A DNA stretch of 57,448 nucleotides from Candidatus Foliamicus numerosus (GCA_028285945.1 JAPYNE010000016.1:1-57448); one strand, 5' to 3'. Positions 8,692-16,892 are shown, counted from the stretch's first letter. Translations and numbers: made by a program. Notes: generated by a model from the letters alone, not told the origin.

Positions 8692-9646
8692 GGCGCAGCA
8701 CCCGCTCGTTCCAGCGCCCCATCAGCCAGGCCACCAGGAAGCTCACTCCCGCGTAAAACGCCAAGGTCACAGCCATCACCTCGACGGGCCGGCCCACCAG
8801 GTTGTTGACCGTGCCCACGAAGACCGACACGATTTCGGGATAAGCGATCGCGGCGGCCAGCGACGTGGCCTTGAACAGGTTCATGTACACGGTGGCGAGC
8901 GGCGGCAGGATGGCCCGCAGCGCCTGCGGAAAGGCAACACGGCGCAACACGGCGCGCGGTTTCAGGCCCAAGGCCGCGCCTGCCTCCCACTGACCGCGCG
9001 GCACCGACTCAAAGCCCGAACGCACGATTTCGGAGATATAGCTCGCGTTGTAGAGCGAAAGGCCCACCCACAGGGCGAGGAACTCCGGCATCAGGTAGAA
9101 GCCGCCCTCATAGGAAAAGCGGCCCATCACCGGAGGGTTGACGGTCAGGCCGCCGCTGAGCTCGATGAACGGAAAATACAAACCGCGGTTGTTCAGCACC
9201 AGATAGTCGGTGATGAAGAGGCTGTCCTGGAACGAAGGCAGCGCCCTTAAGGCCACGTAGTACCAGAAAAAAATTTGCAGCAGCACCGGAATGTTGCGGA
9301 ACAGCTCCAGATAGGCCAGCGACAGCCGCGACACCAGCCAGTTGGATGACAGGCGTCCCACGCCCACCAGCAGCCCCAGCGCGCTGGCCAGGGCAATGCA
9401 AAAAACCGCCAGCAGCAGCGTGTTGAGGATGGCCACGCCCAGCGCGGCGAGGACGGACGAATCCTCGCTGTACGGGATCAGGTGCTGGGAAATGGAAAAG
9501 CCCGCTTTCTCCGACAAGAAGTCGAAGCCGGACTGCACGCCCAGAAGCTCAAGGTTCGCACTCGTGGTGCGGAACACCAGCAACACCAGCGCGGCCAGCG
9601 CCAAGCCCAGCAGGCATTGCAGCCAGAAAGCGGAGTTCCTGCGCAC
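8681..9646 (-). CDS. aapQ: Polar amino-acid ABC transporter permease (AapQ type)
   Basis: This is the first membrane subunit of the same importer. The 321 residues contain the conserved N-terminal helix, the permease segment ELFRNIPVLLQIFFWYYVAL and the EAA loop WEAGAALGLKPRAVLRRVAF. The long periplasmic loop between them is typical of AapQ. A GTG at 9646 is used as start. The gene follows aapJ by about 330 bp, a gap filled by a palindromic repeat element, and overlaps aapM. Aap-type systems take up a broad range of polar L-amino acids; the exact substrate range is not visible in the sequence. Confidence 0.9.
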   Translation of the reverse strand: MRRNSAFWLQCLLGLALAALVLLVFRTTSANLELLGVQSGFDFLSEKAGFSISQHLIPYSEDSSVLAALGVAILNTLLLAVFCIALASALGLLVGVGRLSSNWLVSRLSLAYLELFRNIPVLLQIFFWYYVALRALPSFQDSLFITDYLVLNNRGLYFPFIELSGGLTVNPPVMGRFSYEGGFYLMPEFLALWVGLSLYNASYISEIVRSGFESVPRGQWEAGAALGLKPRAVLRRVAFPQALRAILPPLATVYMNLFKATSLAAAIAYPEIVSVFVGTVNNLVGRPVEVMAVTLAFYAGVSFLVAWLMGRWNERVLRRGG

Positions 9647-9708
9647 GGATTACCGGGAGCGTTGCCTGATCCGCATATCAACGGTTCTCTTGGGGCGCGT
9701 TGATCCCG

Positions 9709-9919
9709 CCTTTTCCCGCCGCCCTCTTCCGGAAGACGCATGAACCCGTCCGTGGGGCTTGCTCGTTCGCGCCGGGACATCGGCGCTCACCCTGCCTCCG
9801 GTTCTCTTGGGGCGCGCTGATCCCGCCTTTTTCCGTCCCCGTCTTCCGGGAGGCGCCATCCTTGGCTTGGTTCCGCCATCCTGGCTCCAACACTCCCGGA
9901 AGAGGGCGGCGGGAAAAGG
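9709..9919. repeat. Palindromic dispersed repeat, copy 1 (24-bp perfect inverted arms)
   Basis: Bases 9709-9732 and 9896-9919 are perfect 24-bp inverted repeats enclosing 163 bp. Inside, on the minus strand, lies the conserved core shared with copies near 43.2, 44.4 and 52.2 kb, including GGGTTCATGCGTCTTCC and AAGCCCCACGGACGGG. A 32-bp direct repeat (9682-9713 and 9799-9830, beginning CGGTTCTCTTGGGGCGCG) overlaps the left arm and lies inside the element, so this copy looks nested or duplicated. No long ORF or transposase is present. The element fills the 327-bp gap between aapJ and aapQ. Confidence 0.85.
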
Positions 9920-9974
9920 CTAACGCAGCGGCGGCTGCGACAAATGCGGAGCGTGCTTGCGGAACGGGCATGTG

Positions 9975-10994
9975 CTAGCGGTACGGCATGGCGATCATCA
10001 GGCCGCCTTCGTTCCACAGCGCGTTGAGGCCGCGCTCAAGTCCCAAGGGCTCGAAATGCCGGGCAAACACTTCGCCGTAATTGCCCACCTGCGCCACGAT
10101 CTGATAGGCCCAGTCGTCGCTCAAGCCCAGCTTCCCGCCGAAACCGCCCTCAACGCCCAGAAAGCGCCGGATTTCCGCATCTTCGCTCGTCGCCCGGATT
10201 TCGGCCACGTTGGCCATGGTCAGCCCGAATTCCTCGGCGGCCACCCGCGAGTTGAAGGCCCAGAACACGATGTCGCGCCAGCGCGGGTCGCCTTGGCGGA
10301 CCAGGCCGGAGAAGGGTTCTTTGGAAATGACTTCGCCCAGGATCACATGCTCTTCGGGATTCCTCAGCGCCACAATGCGCCCCGCCAACGAAAACATCCC
10401 GGTGGTAAAGGCATCGCAGCGGTCTGAAAGGTAGGCGTTGAGGCCGCGCTCCAGATCGGCGAAGGTCACGATGGAGTATTTCATGCGGCGGGCCCGGAAG
10501 TAGTCCGCCAAATTCTGCTCGTTGGTCGTTCCCTGGGCCACGCAAACGGTGGCGCCGTCGAGGTCCGCGATGCGCTCAACGCCGGATGCGCGCCGCACCA
10601 CGAAGCCCTGCCCCGCATAGAGGTACGCGCCGGTGTAATCCAGCCCTAGCGAGGCATCGCGCAGGAACGTCCAGGTGGCCCCGCCGGGAAACACGTCCAC
10701 GCCGCCGGACTGCAATGTGGTGAACGCAGTATTGGGGTTGATCGGCACATATTCGACCGCATCGGCGTCGCCGAGCACCGCCGCCGCCACCGTCCGGCAG
10801 TTGTCGATATCGAAACCGTATCGGCGGCCGTTCGCATCAATGGCGCTGAACCCGGGGCTCGCCTCGATCGCAGCGCACCGCAGCGCCCCCCGCTCAAGCA
10901 CCTCCGAAAGCGTATCCGCCACCGCAATTGCCGGCAAACACGCCAGCACCGCTACGCTCCCAATCCCGCACCAGTTGCGCTTCAGTTTCAGCAT
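9975..10994 (-). CDS. aapJ: Polar amino-acid ABC transporter periplasmic binding protein (AapJ type)
   Basis: This is the solute receptor of the importer, delivering amino acids to AapQM. From the ATG at 10994 the product is 339 residues, the usual AapJ length, with a signal peptide ending near AIAVADTL. A GTG at 11015 would add seven residues. Family motifs are GFDIDNCRTVAAAVLGD, YVPINPNTAFTTLQSGGVDV and the conserved end region WNEGGLMIAMPYR, which closely matches AapJ proteins. It is the first gene of the minus-strand aapJQM group. The palindromic repeat immediately downstream could weaken or stabilise the mRNA end between aapJ and the permeases, a common way to get excess receptor. Confidence 0.92.
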   Translation of the reverse strand: MLKLKRNWCGIGSVAVLACLPAIAVADTLSEVLERGALRCAAIEASPGFSAIDANGRRYGFDIDNCRTVAAAVLGDADAVEYVPINPNTAFTTLQSGGVDVFPGGATWTFLRDASLGLDYTGAYLYAGQGFVVRRASGVERIADLDGATVCVAQGTTNEQNLADYFRARRMKYSIVTFADLERGLNAYLSDRCDAFTTGMFSLAGRIVALRNPEEHVILGEVISKEPFSGLVRQGDPRWRDIVFWAFNSRVAAEEFGLTMANVAEIRATSEDAEIRRFLGVEGGFGGKLGLSDDWAYQIVAQVGNYGEVFARHFEPLGLERGLNALWNEGGLMIAMPYR

Positions 10995-11118
10995 CTCTCC
11001 AAGCGGTTTCCTCACAGGTAGGCGAGTTTAACCCGCAGCGCCCTAGGCTCATTGCGTTGAAACGAAGCTGAGCAATGAACAAGCCAAGCCGCCATGAATA
11101 CGAGAGAGTGCATAAAGC

Positions 11119-11616
11119 TTAGCGTCCTTTGCGTGCGTTCCTGCGACTTTTCTTGAGTCTTCGCCGCTCACTTGCCTCGTGCTCCTTGACATAGTCGTAG
11201 CGTGCAATTGATGGCATCCGAAACGTGAATACAGTCCGATTGTCGCGGTTGGTGACGGCGAAATCTCCGCATGAAATAACATCCATGCCAATGAGGATGC
11301 CAATATCGTCACCAAGCGTTCCTTCTGTTGCCATCAAACTCGGAAAAACAACATTATTAGGCAACGTCAGTCTAATAAGATAGGAATTCGCATCTGCGGC
11401 CCCATGAACGCCCGCCACCCTCTGAATGCCCACTGGAAGAAGACCGCATTGACTAGCAACCCGCTTGTCAATCACGGACCTCGTTGCGCCCGTATCCCAC
11501 AGCGCCACGTACTCAACGGGCGATGCCCCATCATCAAGGGGCGACGCCACGGCGCACGGTGTCAGGAGCGAACTGAATAATCCGCTCCTGCTCTTTACTG
11601 TGAAACTGGCGCTCAG
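11119..11616 (-). CDS. Retropepsin-like aspartic protease domain protein
   Basis: The product contains ALWDTGATRSVIDKRVA, the DTG-A catalytic motif of retropepsin-type single-domain aspartic proteases. A flap-like region and a second glycine-rich LIGMDVISCGDF follow, as in bacterial retroviral-like proteases. A lysine/arginine-rich tail (RRRLKKSRRNARKGR) ends it. No ATG, GTG or TTG lies between the upstream gene's stop and the conserved domain. The reading frame continues upstream to 11784, but that part overlaps the previous gene. A CTG at 11614-11616 overlaps the upstream TGA (CTGA), so coupled initiation at CTG is possible; the start is uncertain. The DNA is visibly AT-richer than the flanking aap genes. 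Confidence 0.65.
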   Translation of the reverse strand: MSASFTVKSRSGLFSSLLTPCAVASPLDDGASPVEYVALWDTGATRSVIDKRVASQCGLLPVGIQRVAGVHGAADANSYLIRLTLPNNVVFPSLMATEGTLGDDIGILIGMDVISCGDFAVTNRDNRTVFTFRMPSIARYDYVKEHEASERRRLKKSRRNARKGR

Positions 11617-11864
11617 CTGAACGCCACCCTGGAATGAAAGACGCTCGTGTAGTCTTTCTCGCCAGGAGACACGCGCTGTGTCAAGAATGTTCCTGCTGGG
11701 TACCCTTGGCGGATTGTTTCCGTAACCGCGTCTAGGTAATTGTCGTACACGCCAATGATCTTCTTGTTCTTGATGACGATGCACTTGCCGTTATGCTGGC
11801 CCACCAACTGATCTTGATGCGCCAAATAGTAGGCAAATTCGTCATTCAGGCGCGTTCGGGCCAT
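11613..11864 (-). CDS. Small hypothetical protein of a retropepsin cassette
   Basis: An 83-residue soluble protein beginning MARTRLNDEFAYYLAHQDQL. It has a central KCIVIKNKKIIGVYDNYLDA and ends TSVFHSRVAF. This pattern is shared with small DUF5678-like proteins found immediately upstream of retroviral-type aspartic protease genes in many bacteria and archaea. The biochemical role is unknown. It probably forms a unit with the protease gene that overlaps its stop codon. An alternative TTG start lies two codons upstream. The context (integrase relic about 260 bp upstream, lower GC) suggests horizontal acquisition. Confidence 0.7.
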   Translation of the reverse strand: MARTRLNDEFAYYLAHQDQLVGQHNGKCIVIKNKKIIGVYDNYLDAVTETIRQGYPAGTFLTQRVSPGEKDYTSVFHSRVAFS

Positions 11865-12140
11865 TTCCAAAGCTCTTTGCGAGATGGGTCATTCGCGATC
11901 TTACCAGCGAATTGAAGCAAGTGTGTGCGCTAAGTCTGAAAACGATCTCACTTGTCTGCCAAATGTCGGTTGCGAGCTATGCGGCGGCGGATTGCTCAAC
12001 GAGTGATTAGGCAATTATGAAGGGGAATTACGTGGAAAAGCGCCGAAACGGGCCTCGGCTCGAAGCTATGTCGCGATCTCCATATCGACGGCAAGCCTCA
12101 TGGGTTCTGTTCTTCGTTCCGCGATTAGGCAGCCGAGCAG

Positions 12141-12281
12141 ACCGATACTCCTTACCACATGATGAAACAGGCGCTGGCGCACACGATCTCCAACAAGGCG
12201 GAAGCCGCTTACGCGAGGTCAGACCTGCTCGATAAGCGACGGCCTCTTATGCAGCAGTGGGCGGGTCACTGCAAAGGATGA
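12141..12281 (+). pseudogene. C-terminal remnant of a phage-type tyrosine integrase
   Basis: The frame reads TDTPYHMMKQALAHTISN then KAEAAYARSDLLDKRR and PLMQQWAGHC before a TGA at 12279. This matches the end of P4-like integrases (consensus ALAH.I.NKVEAAYRR.DL..KRR.LM..WA.YC). The catalytic R-H-R-Y core is absent; upstream sequence is in other frames and unrecognisable. It is the only trace of a site-specific recombinase in the window. A probable terminator follows directly at 12285-12310. The surrounding 11.9-12.85 kb stretch has no intact gene. Confidence 0.75.
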
Positions 12282-12284
12282 AAG

Positions 12285-12310
12285 AGAGGGGCAGGGATGC
12301 CTCTTTTTTT
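12285..12310 (+). terminator. Probable rho-independent terminator after the integrase remnant
   Basis: AGAGGGGCA / TGCCTCT can pair around a GGGA loop, with a two-base bulge, followed directly by seven T residues (12304-12310). It begins four bases after the integrase stop codon, as expected for that gene's former terminator. The rest of 12311-12851 holds no recognisable gene apart from a C tract and a short possible coding relic. Confidence 0.5.
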
Positions 12311-12496
12311 GCCGCAGTCAGGAGATGGTGTAAACACCACTGCAACCGTAACGCCCGGGGTCGCAAGGTGCATTACTTCTGTATTCACTATTCTCAAATA
12401 CGAAACCATCAGTAACACCACTCGAAGTGGCCCCGCCGATTCGCATTTCTCGTATTGAGGGCTTGCGCCAGGCCCGTTTCGCGGGCGGGCTATCTA

Positions 12497-12510
12497 CCCC
12501 CCCCCCCCCC
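12497..12510. repeat. Homopolymeric tract of 14 C residues
   Basis: An uninterrupted run of 14 C residues lies in non-coding DNA between the integrase remnant and the DUF465 gene. Such tracts are slippage-prone in replication and in sequencing, so its length may be variable or an assembly artefact. No promoter or start codon is placed so that the tract would obviously control a gene. Confidence 0.9.
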
Positions 12511-12851
12511 GATTCAGATCCGGGCTCGCCGAACGCGGCAAGCCTTCCGGCGGGGACTCAAGGTGCGTTTTAATCATAAGATTGCTCCTGTTTTCTAGCG
12601 ATGCCGGCAATCATTCTACACGAGCGACGGCATCCTCCCTGACGAAGTGCAAACGGATGGCTCTTGGCGCATCCGCCTCGTCGAAGTGACAGCGACCGGC
12701 ATTCCGCTGCCAACAGCAGGATAACGGTGCCAAGGCCATAGATCCGATATTAGTCGTTGCAAGTGCGGGAGGGCGCGCTACAATGCAGGGGCGCGGGCAG
12801 CGGATGCATGACGGTTTCCAAGGTGCCTGCGTTGATGTGACCCAAGGGCAG

Positions 12852-13067
12852 ATGAATTCCAATATCGAAACGCAAATTTTTGCCAACCGGGAGAAAGTCA
12901 AGCAACTCCGCGACGAGCACAGGGATCTGGACCTCGCCATCGCCGAAATGTCGCGCAGCGCGCACGCTGATCAGTTCATGCTGAGCCGCATGAAGAAGCG
13001 CAAGCTGCGCCTGAAAGACATGATTGCGAAGCTGGAAAGCGAGCGGATACCCGACCTGAACGCCTGA
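12852..13067 (+). CDS. DUF465 (YdcH-like) small coiled-coil protein
   Basis: A 71-residue highly charged helical protein: MNSNIETQIFANREKVKQLR, then REHRDLD-type helix and a second helix ending MKKRKLRLKDMIAKLES. The LKRRKLRLKDEI-like end is the hallmark of the DUF465/YdcH family, small coiled-coil proteins of unknown function. The ATG at 12852 is chosen because it begins the conserved helix; a longer frame from 12783 lacks support. It stands alone, followed by 309 bp (13068-13376) in which no gene or structured element was recognised. Confidence 0.75.
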   Translation: MNSNIETQIFANREKVKQLRDEHRDLDLAIAEMSRSAHADQFMLSRMKKRKLRLKDMIAKLESERIPDLNA

Positions 13068-13376
13068 CTTTAACCACGGGCCTGGTTCCGCAGTATCCAG
13101 GCTTGAGCGAACAGCCCTTGGCGGCTGCCGCTGGCGCGTGTCGGCGATGGCCGGCGGCATCCGGTGCCGCGACATGCCGCCGTGCCGGGTCGATGCGACG
13201 CTTTCAGCCGGACATGACCATGGCGCGAGGCCGGCTCAAGAAAGCCTTGGTTGCGCGGGCAGGCGGTTTGCAGCCCGCTGCCATGCGCGGATTGTCAACG
13301 CCCTAGTTCGAATCCGGTGCCGCGCTGCCCGTTTGCATGAGCCAATGGCGCATCATCGCGGGAGCGTCTCAGCGCT

Positions 13377-14486
13377 TCAATAGCCCAGCCACCCCAACAG
13401 CGGCGAAGCGGCTAGCGAAATCATCACGAAACTCACGCCGCCCACCACGACCGCCGCGAACAGGCCCAGCAGAAAAGGGCGAAGACCAATCCGGCGGATG
13501 CCGGCGAAACTCGAATTCAGGCCCACTGCGGCCATGGCGATCAACAGCAGAGTCTCGGCGGCATGGCGAAGAAAGCCCACCGCCCACTGCCAGTCCTGCG
13601 GCTGGAGAATGCCGAACGCGCGCTCCCCGGCATCCCCCAGCGTCCGCAGCGCCGAGCACAGGGCGAACCCCACCACGAACCAGGGAACCATTGCCAGATA
13701 AGCTTTCCAGCCGCGTGTTTCGCCCGGCTCGCGGGCCGCGCCGAAGAGAATGCCGGCCAGCGGAATCACGGCGATCATGCAGAGGTTGCGGACCAGCTTG
13801 GTGACCGTGGCGATGTCCAGCGCCACCGGGGCGGCGTACTGCGCCTGGTACATCATTCCCGCGCCGGCCACCTGGGCCGTTTCGTGGATGGAGGTGCCCA
13901 GGAACAGCCCGGCCAATTCCGGCGCATCGGCGAAGAATCCATGCGCCAGAATCGGGTACAGGAACATGGCCGCAACGCCGAACACCGTGATGCAGGCGAT
14001 GGCGTAGCTCACTTCCGATTCGCGGGCACGAATCAGCGGCGCGGTGGCCACGATCGCCGTGGCCCCGCATATGCTGGTTCCCACCGCGATCAGCCCTCCA
14101 AGGCTGCGCGACAAGCCCAGCCGCCGTCCCAACCCGCCAATCACCGCAAGGCCGGCAGCGATCGCCACGATCACGAACGGCAGCGCCACCAGCGTGAACT
14201 TGCCCGCGCTCAGCAGGCTCAGCCGGAACCCCAGCAGCATAATGCCAACGCGCAATATCGTTGTGGAGCAAAACTTAAGCCCCGCGCCCGCGCGCGGCGC
14301 CAGCGCCACCACGTTGCAAAGCACCATGCCGATCATGATGGCCAGCATGATGGCGCTCACCGGGCTTTTGTCGAAGCCCAGCAATGATTCACCGATCCAT
14401 GAGGCGGAGTAGCTCGCCAGCACGGCCACCGCCAGCGCCAGCGCCACGCCCAGCCACCAGGCCCGTGAACGCAGATGGCCAACCAC
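13377..14486 (-). CDS. yeiH: YeiH-family putative sulfate/anion exporter (UPF0324)
   Basis: A 369-residue polytopic inner-membrane protein with about ten helices. Family marks are the N-terminal segment LLGFDKSPVSAIMLAIMIGM, the core GLIAVGTSICGATAIVATAP, and the GTSIHETAQVAGAGMMY signature in the second half. The YeiH family is proposed to move small anions such as sulfate or sulfite, but the substrate is not proven in most cases. The gene is on the minus strand, 6 bp after the amidohydrolase gene, so the two are probably cotranscribed. That would fit export or handling of a product of the periplasmic hydrolase, which is speculative. Confidence 0.9.
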   Translation of the reverse strand: MVGHLRSRAWWLGVALALAVAVLASYSASWIGESLLGFDKSPVSAIMLAIMIGMVLCNVVALAPRAGAGLKFCSTTILRVGIMLLGFRLSLLSAGKFTLVALPFVIVAIAAGLAVIGGLGRRLGLSRSLGGLIAVGTSICGATAIVATAPLIRARESEVSYAIACITVFGVAAMFLYPILAHGFFADAPELAGLFLGTSIHETAQVAGAGMMYQAQYAAPVALDIATVTKLVRNLCMIAVIPLAGILFGAAREPGETRGWKAYLAMVPWFVVGFALCSALRTLGDAGERAFGILQPQDWQWAVGFLRHAAETLLLIAMAAVGLNSSFAGIRRIGLRPFLLGLFAAVVVGGVSFVMISLAASPLLGWLGY

Positions 14487-14492
14487 TCGAAA

Positions 14493-15605
14493 TCAGCCTG
14501 CCGGTTGCACTGGCGCCGAAGAGCAGATCGGCGGCGCGGAGAAATCCAGTTTCAACAAGCGAAAATAATTCTCGCCCAGCGCGATATTGCGGAACGCCGG
14601 GTCACTCAGGTGGCCCAGAATGGCGCTGGTCACGCGCAGCTCCTCGCGGTAGGTCTCGAAGCTCTTGTCGGCGGAGGCCACAAAGTCCGAGCCCGGCAGA
14701 ACGCGCTCGGAATACTGTTCGATGAAACCGAGGTAGGCGCCACGCAGTTCGGGCTTCGAGAACAGCGCGTCGTCGATGATGCGCCAGGATATATCGACCA
14801 TCAGCATCGGATAGCGGTCCATCAGAGAGCGCATGAAGCTTAAGTGGGCTTGCGGATCAATGCGGGTCAGTTCGCGTGAAAGGCCCATGTGCATCCACAC
14901 AATCGGATTGTTCGGATAAAGCCTTAAGACCTCTTCGATCCAAGCCGCGTATTTCATGGGCTCCGTATCGCTGCCCAAATCCGAATGGACGGCGAACGGG
15001 ATGCCGCGCTCGCGCAGCAGCGACATGAAGGGTTCCCAACGCGCTATGGCTTCCAAGGGAACCGCCCGGTGGCTGTTTCCGAACAGCGCCTGCTTGACCA
15101 GATTGACCTCTCCCGCCCAGCGGAACAGGCCCGGAAATTCCTCATCGAGGAGTTCGATGCCTTCCAGCACCCTGTCGGGCCGCTCCAGATCGAAGAAAGT
15201 CATCGACAGCGCAAGGTGGATGTTCTCAGGCGGGCTGTCCAGCAGGCTCAGGACATTGGCAAAATCGTTCTTGAGCGTGGGCCTGACCGGCACGCCCGGG
15301 CAATCCAGATAGTAGGTGCAGGCCGAGCCCAGCGGCAGCATCTGGCCGATGCCATAAACGTTCGCGAACCGCACCCCGGCGCGCTCCATGAACGCGACCA
15401 CATCGCCGAACGCATGCGCCGGCCCGCCGAAGGGCCGGAAATGGACATGCGTATCCACTACGGCGGTTTGCGGCGAAACGCTGCGGTCGTAGCAGCCGTC
15501 ATGCGGCGGCACGAAGTCCGCAAGTTCAAGCCGATCCGAAGCGCCGGCCGCCAGCGGCACGGCGGCCAGCGCGGCCAGGCTCCATGTCCTGCAACGCCAA
15601 TTCAT
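14493..15605 (-). CDS. Periplasmic amidohydrolase-family (Amidohydro_2) protein
   Basis: A 370-residue metal-dependent hydrolase of the TIM-barrel amidohydrolase superfamily. The ATG at 15605 starts a signal peptide (SLAALAAVPLAAGASD), so the enzyme should be exported. The metal-binding motif VVDTHVHFRPFGG lies near residue 47. Later conserved positions are NIYGIGQ-like VYGIGQM, FAVHSDLGSD, WMHMGLSR and LPGSDFVASADKSFETYREE, the last typical of the 2-pyrone-4,6-dicarboxylate lactonase/ACMSD-like branch. The substrate cannot be told from sequence. It lies upstream of and close to yeiH. The 175 bp between it and the divergent ppk2 gene would hold both promoters. Confidence 0.8.
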   Translation of the reverse strand: MNWRCRTWSLAALAAVPLAAGASDRLELADFVPPHDGCYDRSVSPQTAVVDTHVHFRPFGGPAHAFGDVVAFMERAGVRFANVYGIGQMLPLGSACTYYLDCPGVPVRPTLKNDFANVLSLLDSPPENIHLALSMTFFDLERPDRVLEGIELLDEEFPGLFRWAGEVNLVKQALFGNSHRAVPLEAIARWEPFMSLLRERGIPFAVHSDLGSDTEPMKYAAWIEEVLRLYPNNPIVWMHMGLSRELTRIDPQAHLSFMRSLMDRYPMLMVDISWRIIDDALFSKPELRGAYLGFIEQYSERVLPGSDFVASADKSFETYREELRVTSAILGHLSDPAFRNIALGENYFRLLKLDFSAPPICSSAPVQPAG

Positions 15606-15869
15606 CCCGTGCTTCCTGTCGAACGTAGCGGGTTGCGCATGCTGCCCTGCCGCTCGATTAGCCATGAGTAGGGGCCTTGGGGTTTCATCGCCGCCATTAT
15701 CGCACCGCGCCCGCCACGCGAACCCGGGGGAACGAATCCTCCTCCTTCCCGGCTTGAATGCCGCACTGCAAGCGCAACGGCAATGCCGACAATGGACGCG
15801 AAGCGGCGGGCGGACGCTGAATCGGGCGTCTTCTATAATTCGGCAACCCATTTTTGGCAGGGGCAGGTC

Positions 15870-16892
15870 ATGCGGGAGGAGGTCATCCCCAAGGGCGCCG
15901 GGCCGCGCAAAGCAGCGTGCGATTCGCGCGCGCAAAACGAAGGGCAGCGCGAGAGTTCAGCGCCCAGCATGCCCGCGTGCGGCCCGCGCGCGCAAAACGA
16001 AGGGCAAGCAGCGGAAACCGGCGAGGCAAGCCCGGAATCGCCGGCTGAGGCCCCGCAGCGGTCGGAGTACTCCTCCGACGTGATCCGGCGCGTGTTCAAG
16101 GAAGGCGTGTATCCCTACGAGGACAGGATGCCGCGCCGCACCTACGAGAAGCGCAAGGCCACGCTGCAAGTGGAATTGCTCAAGGCGCAGCGCTGGATCA
16201 AGGAATCCGGCGCCAAGGTGCTGCTATTGTTCGAGGGGCGCGATGCCGCCGGCAAGGGCGGCGCCATCAAGCGGTTCATGGAGCACCTCAATCCCCGCGG
16301 CGCCCGCGTGGTGGCGCTGGAGAAGCCCAACGAGCGCGAGCGCACCCAATGGTATTTCCAGCGCTACGCGGCGCACTTCCCCGCCGCCGGCGAAATCGTG
16401 CTGTTCGACCGCTCCTGGTACAACCGCGCCGGCGTGGAGCGCGTGATGGGCTTTTGCACCCGGGCGGAATACCTGGAGTTCATGCGCCAGTGCCCGGAGC
16501 TGGAGCGGATGCTGGTCAACAGCGGGATTTACCTTCTCAAGTACTATTTCTCCGTGTCGCAGGAAGAGCAGGCGCACCGCTTCGACAGCCGCCGCACCGA
16601 CCCCTTAAAGCAATGGAAAATTTCGCCCATCGACATTGCGTCCGTGGACAAGTGGGACAACTACACCATGGCCAAGGAGGCGATGTTCTTCTACACCGAC
16701 ACCGCCGACGCGCCCTGGACGGTCATCAAGTCCGACGACAAGAAGCGCGCCCGCGTCGCCTGCCTTCAGCACTTCCTGACGAAGCTCCCCTACCCGGACA
16801 AGGACGCCGGCATCATCAGCGGCCCGGACCCCCTCATCGTTGGCCCCGCCACCCGCGTCGTCGATACCAACGCCCCCATGGACACCGGCTAG
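15870..16892 (+). CDS. ppk2: Polyphosphate kinase 2 (PPK2 family)
   Basis: PPK2 transfers phosphate between polyphosphate and nucleotides, usually making GTP/ATP from NDP. The catalytic region has Walker A FEGRDAAGKGG (from about residue 122) and Walker B FDRSWYNRAGVERVMGF. It also has the lid segment VNSGIYLLKYYFSVSQEEQ and RRTDPLKQWKISPID, all diagnostic of the single-domain class. The product from the ATG at 15870 is 340 residues; the first 90 are low-complexity and include an in-frame 20-codon duplication (CDSRAQNEGQ / CGPRAQNEGQ). That part is not a PPK2 feature and may derive from a repeat. An ATG at 15783 is in frame but less likely. A HEPN-type gene follows 66 bp downstream. Confidence 0.92.
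   Translation: MREEVIPKGAGPRKAACDSRAQNEGQRESSAPSMPACGPRAQNEGQAAETGEASPESPAEAPQRSEYSSDVIRRVFKEGVYPYEDRMPRRTYEKRKATLQVELLKAQRWIKESGAKVLLLFEGRDAAGKGGAIKRFMEHLNPRGARVVALEKPNERERTQWYFQRYAAHFPAAGEIVLFDRSWYNRAGVERVMGFCTRAEYLEFMRQCPELERMLVNSGIYLLKYYFSVSQEEQAHRFDSRRTDPLKQWKISPIDIASVDKWDNYTMAKEAMFFYTDTADAPWTVIKSDDKKRARVACLQHFLTKLPYPDKDAGIISGPDPLIVGPATRVVDTNAPMDTG
15915..16006. repeat. In-frame 60-bp tandem duplication inside ppk2
   Basis: Two copies of a GC-rich unit begin at 15915 and 15975. They share a 22-bp identity starting CGCGCGCGCAAAACGAAGGG at 15925 and 15985, preceded by GCGTGCG in both. The period is exactly 60 bp, so the ppk2 frame is kept and the peptide RAQNEGQ appears twice. The reverse strand reads CPSFCAR twice, a pattern often seen where intergenic palindromic repeats are translated. 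Confidence 0.85.

Noticed and set aside
12599-12724. Short plus-strand frame ending SWRIRLVEVTATGIPLPTAG
   Set aside because: It looks protein-like but has no start codon and no recognised family, so it is mentioned only as a possible relic.
13301-13320. GTTCGAATCC resembling a tRNA T-loop, possibly a tRNA or an attachment site
   Set aside because: The flanking bases cannot form a T stem, and no acceptor or anticodon arm is found. An att-site remnant cannot be excluded but is not supported.
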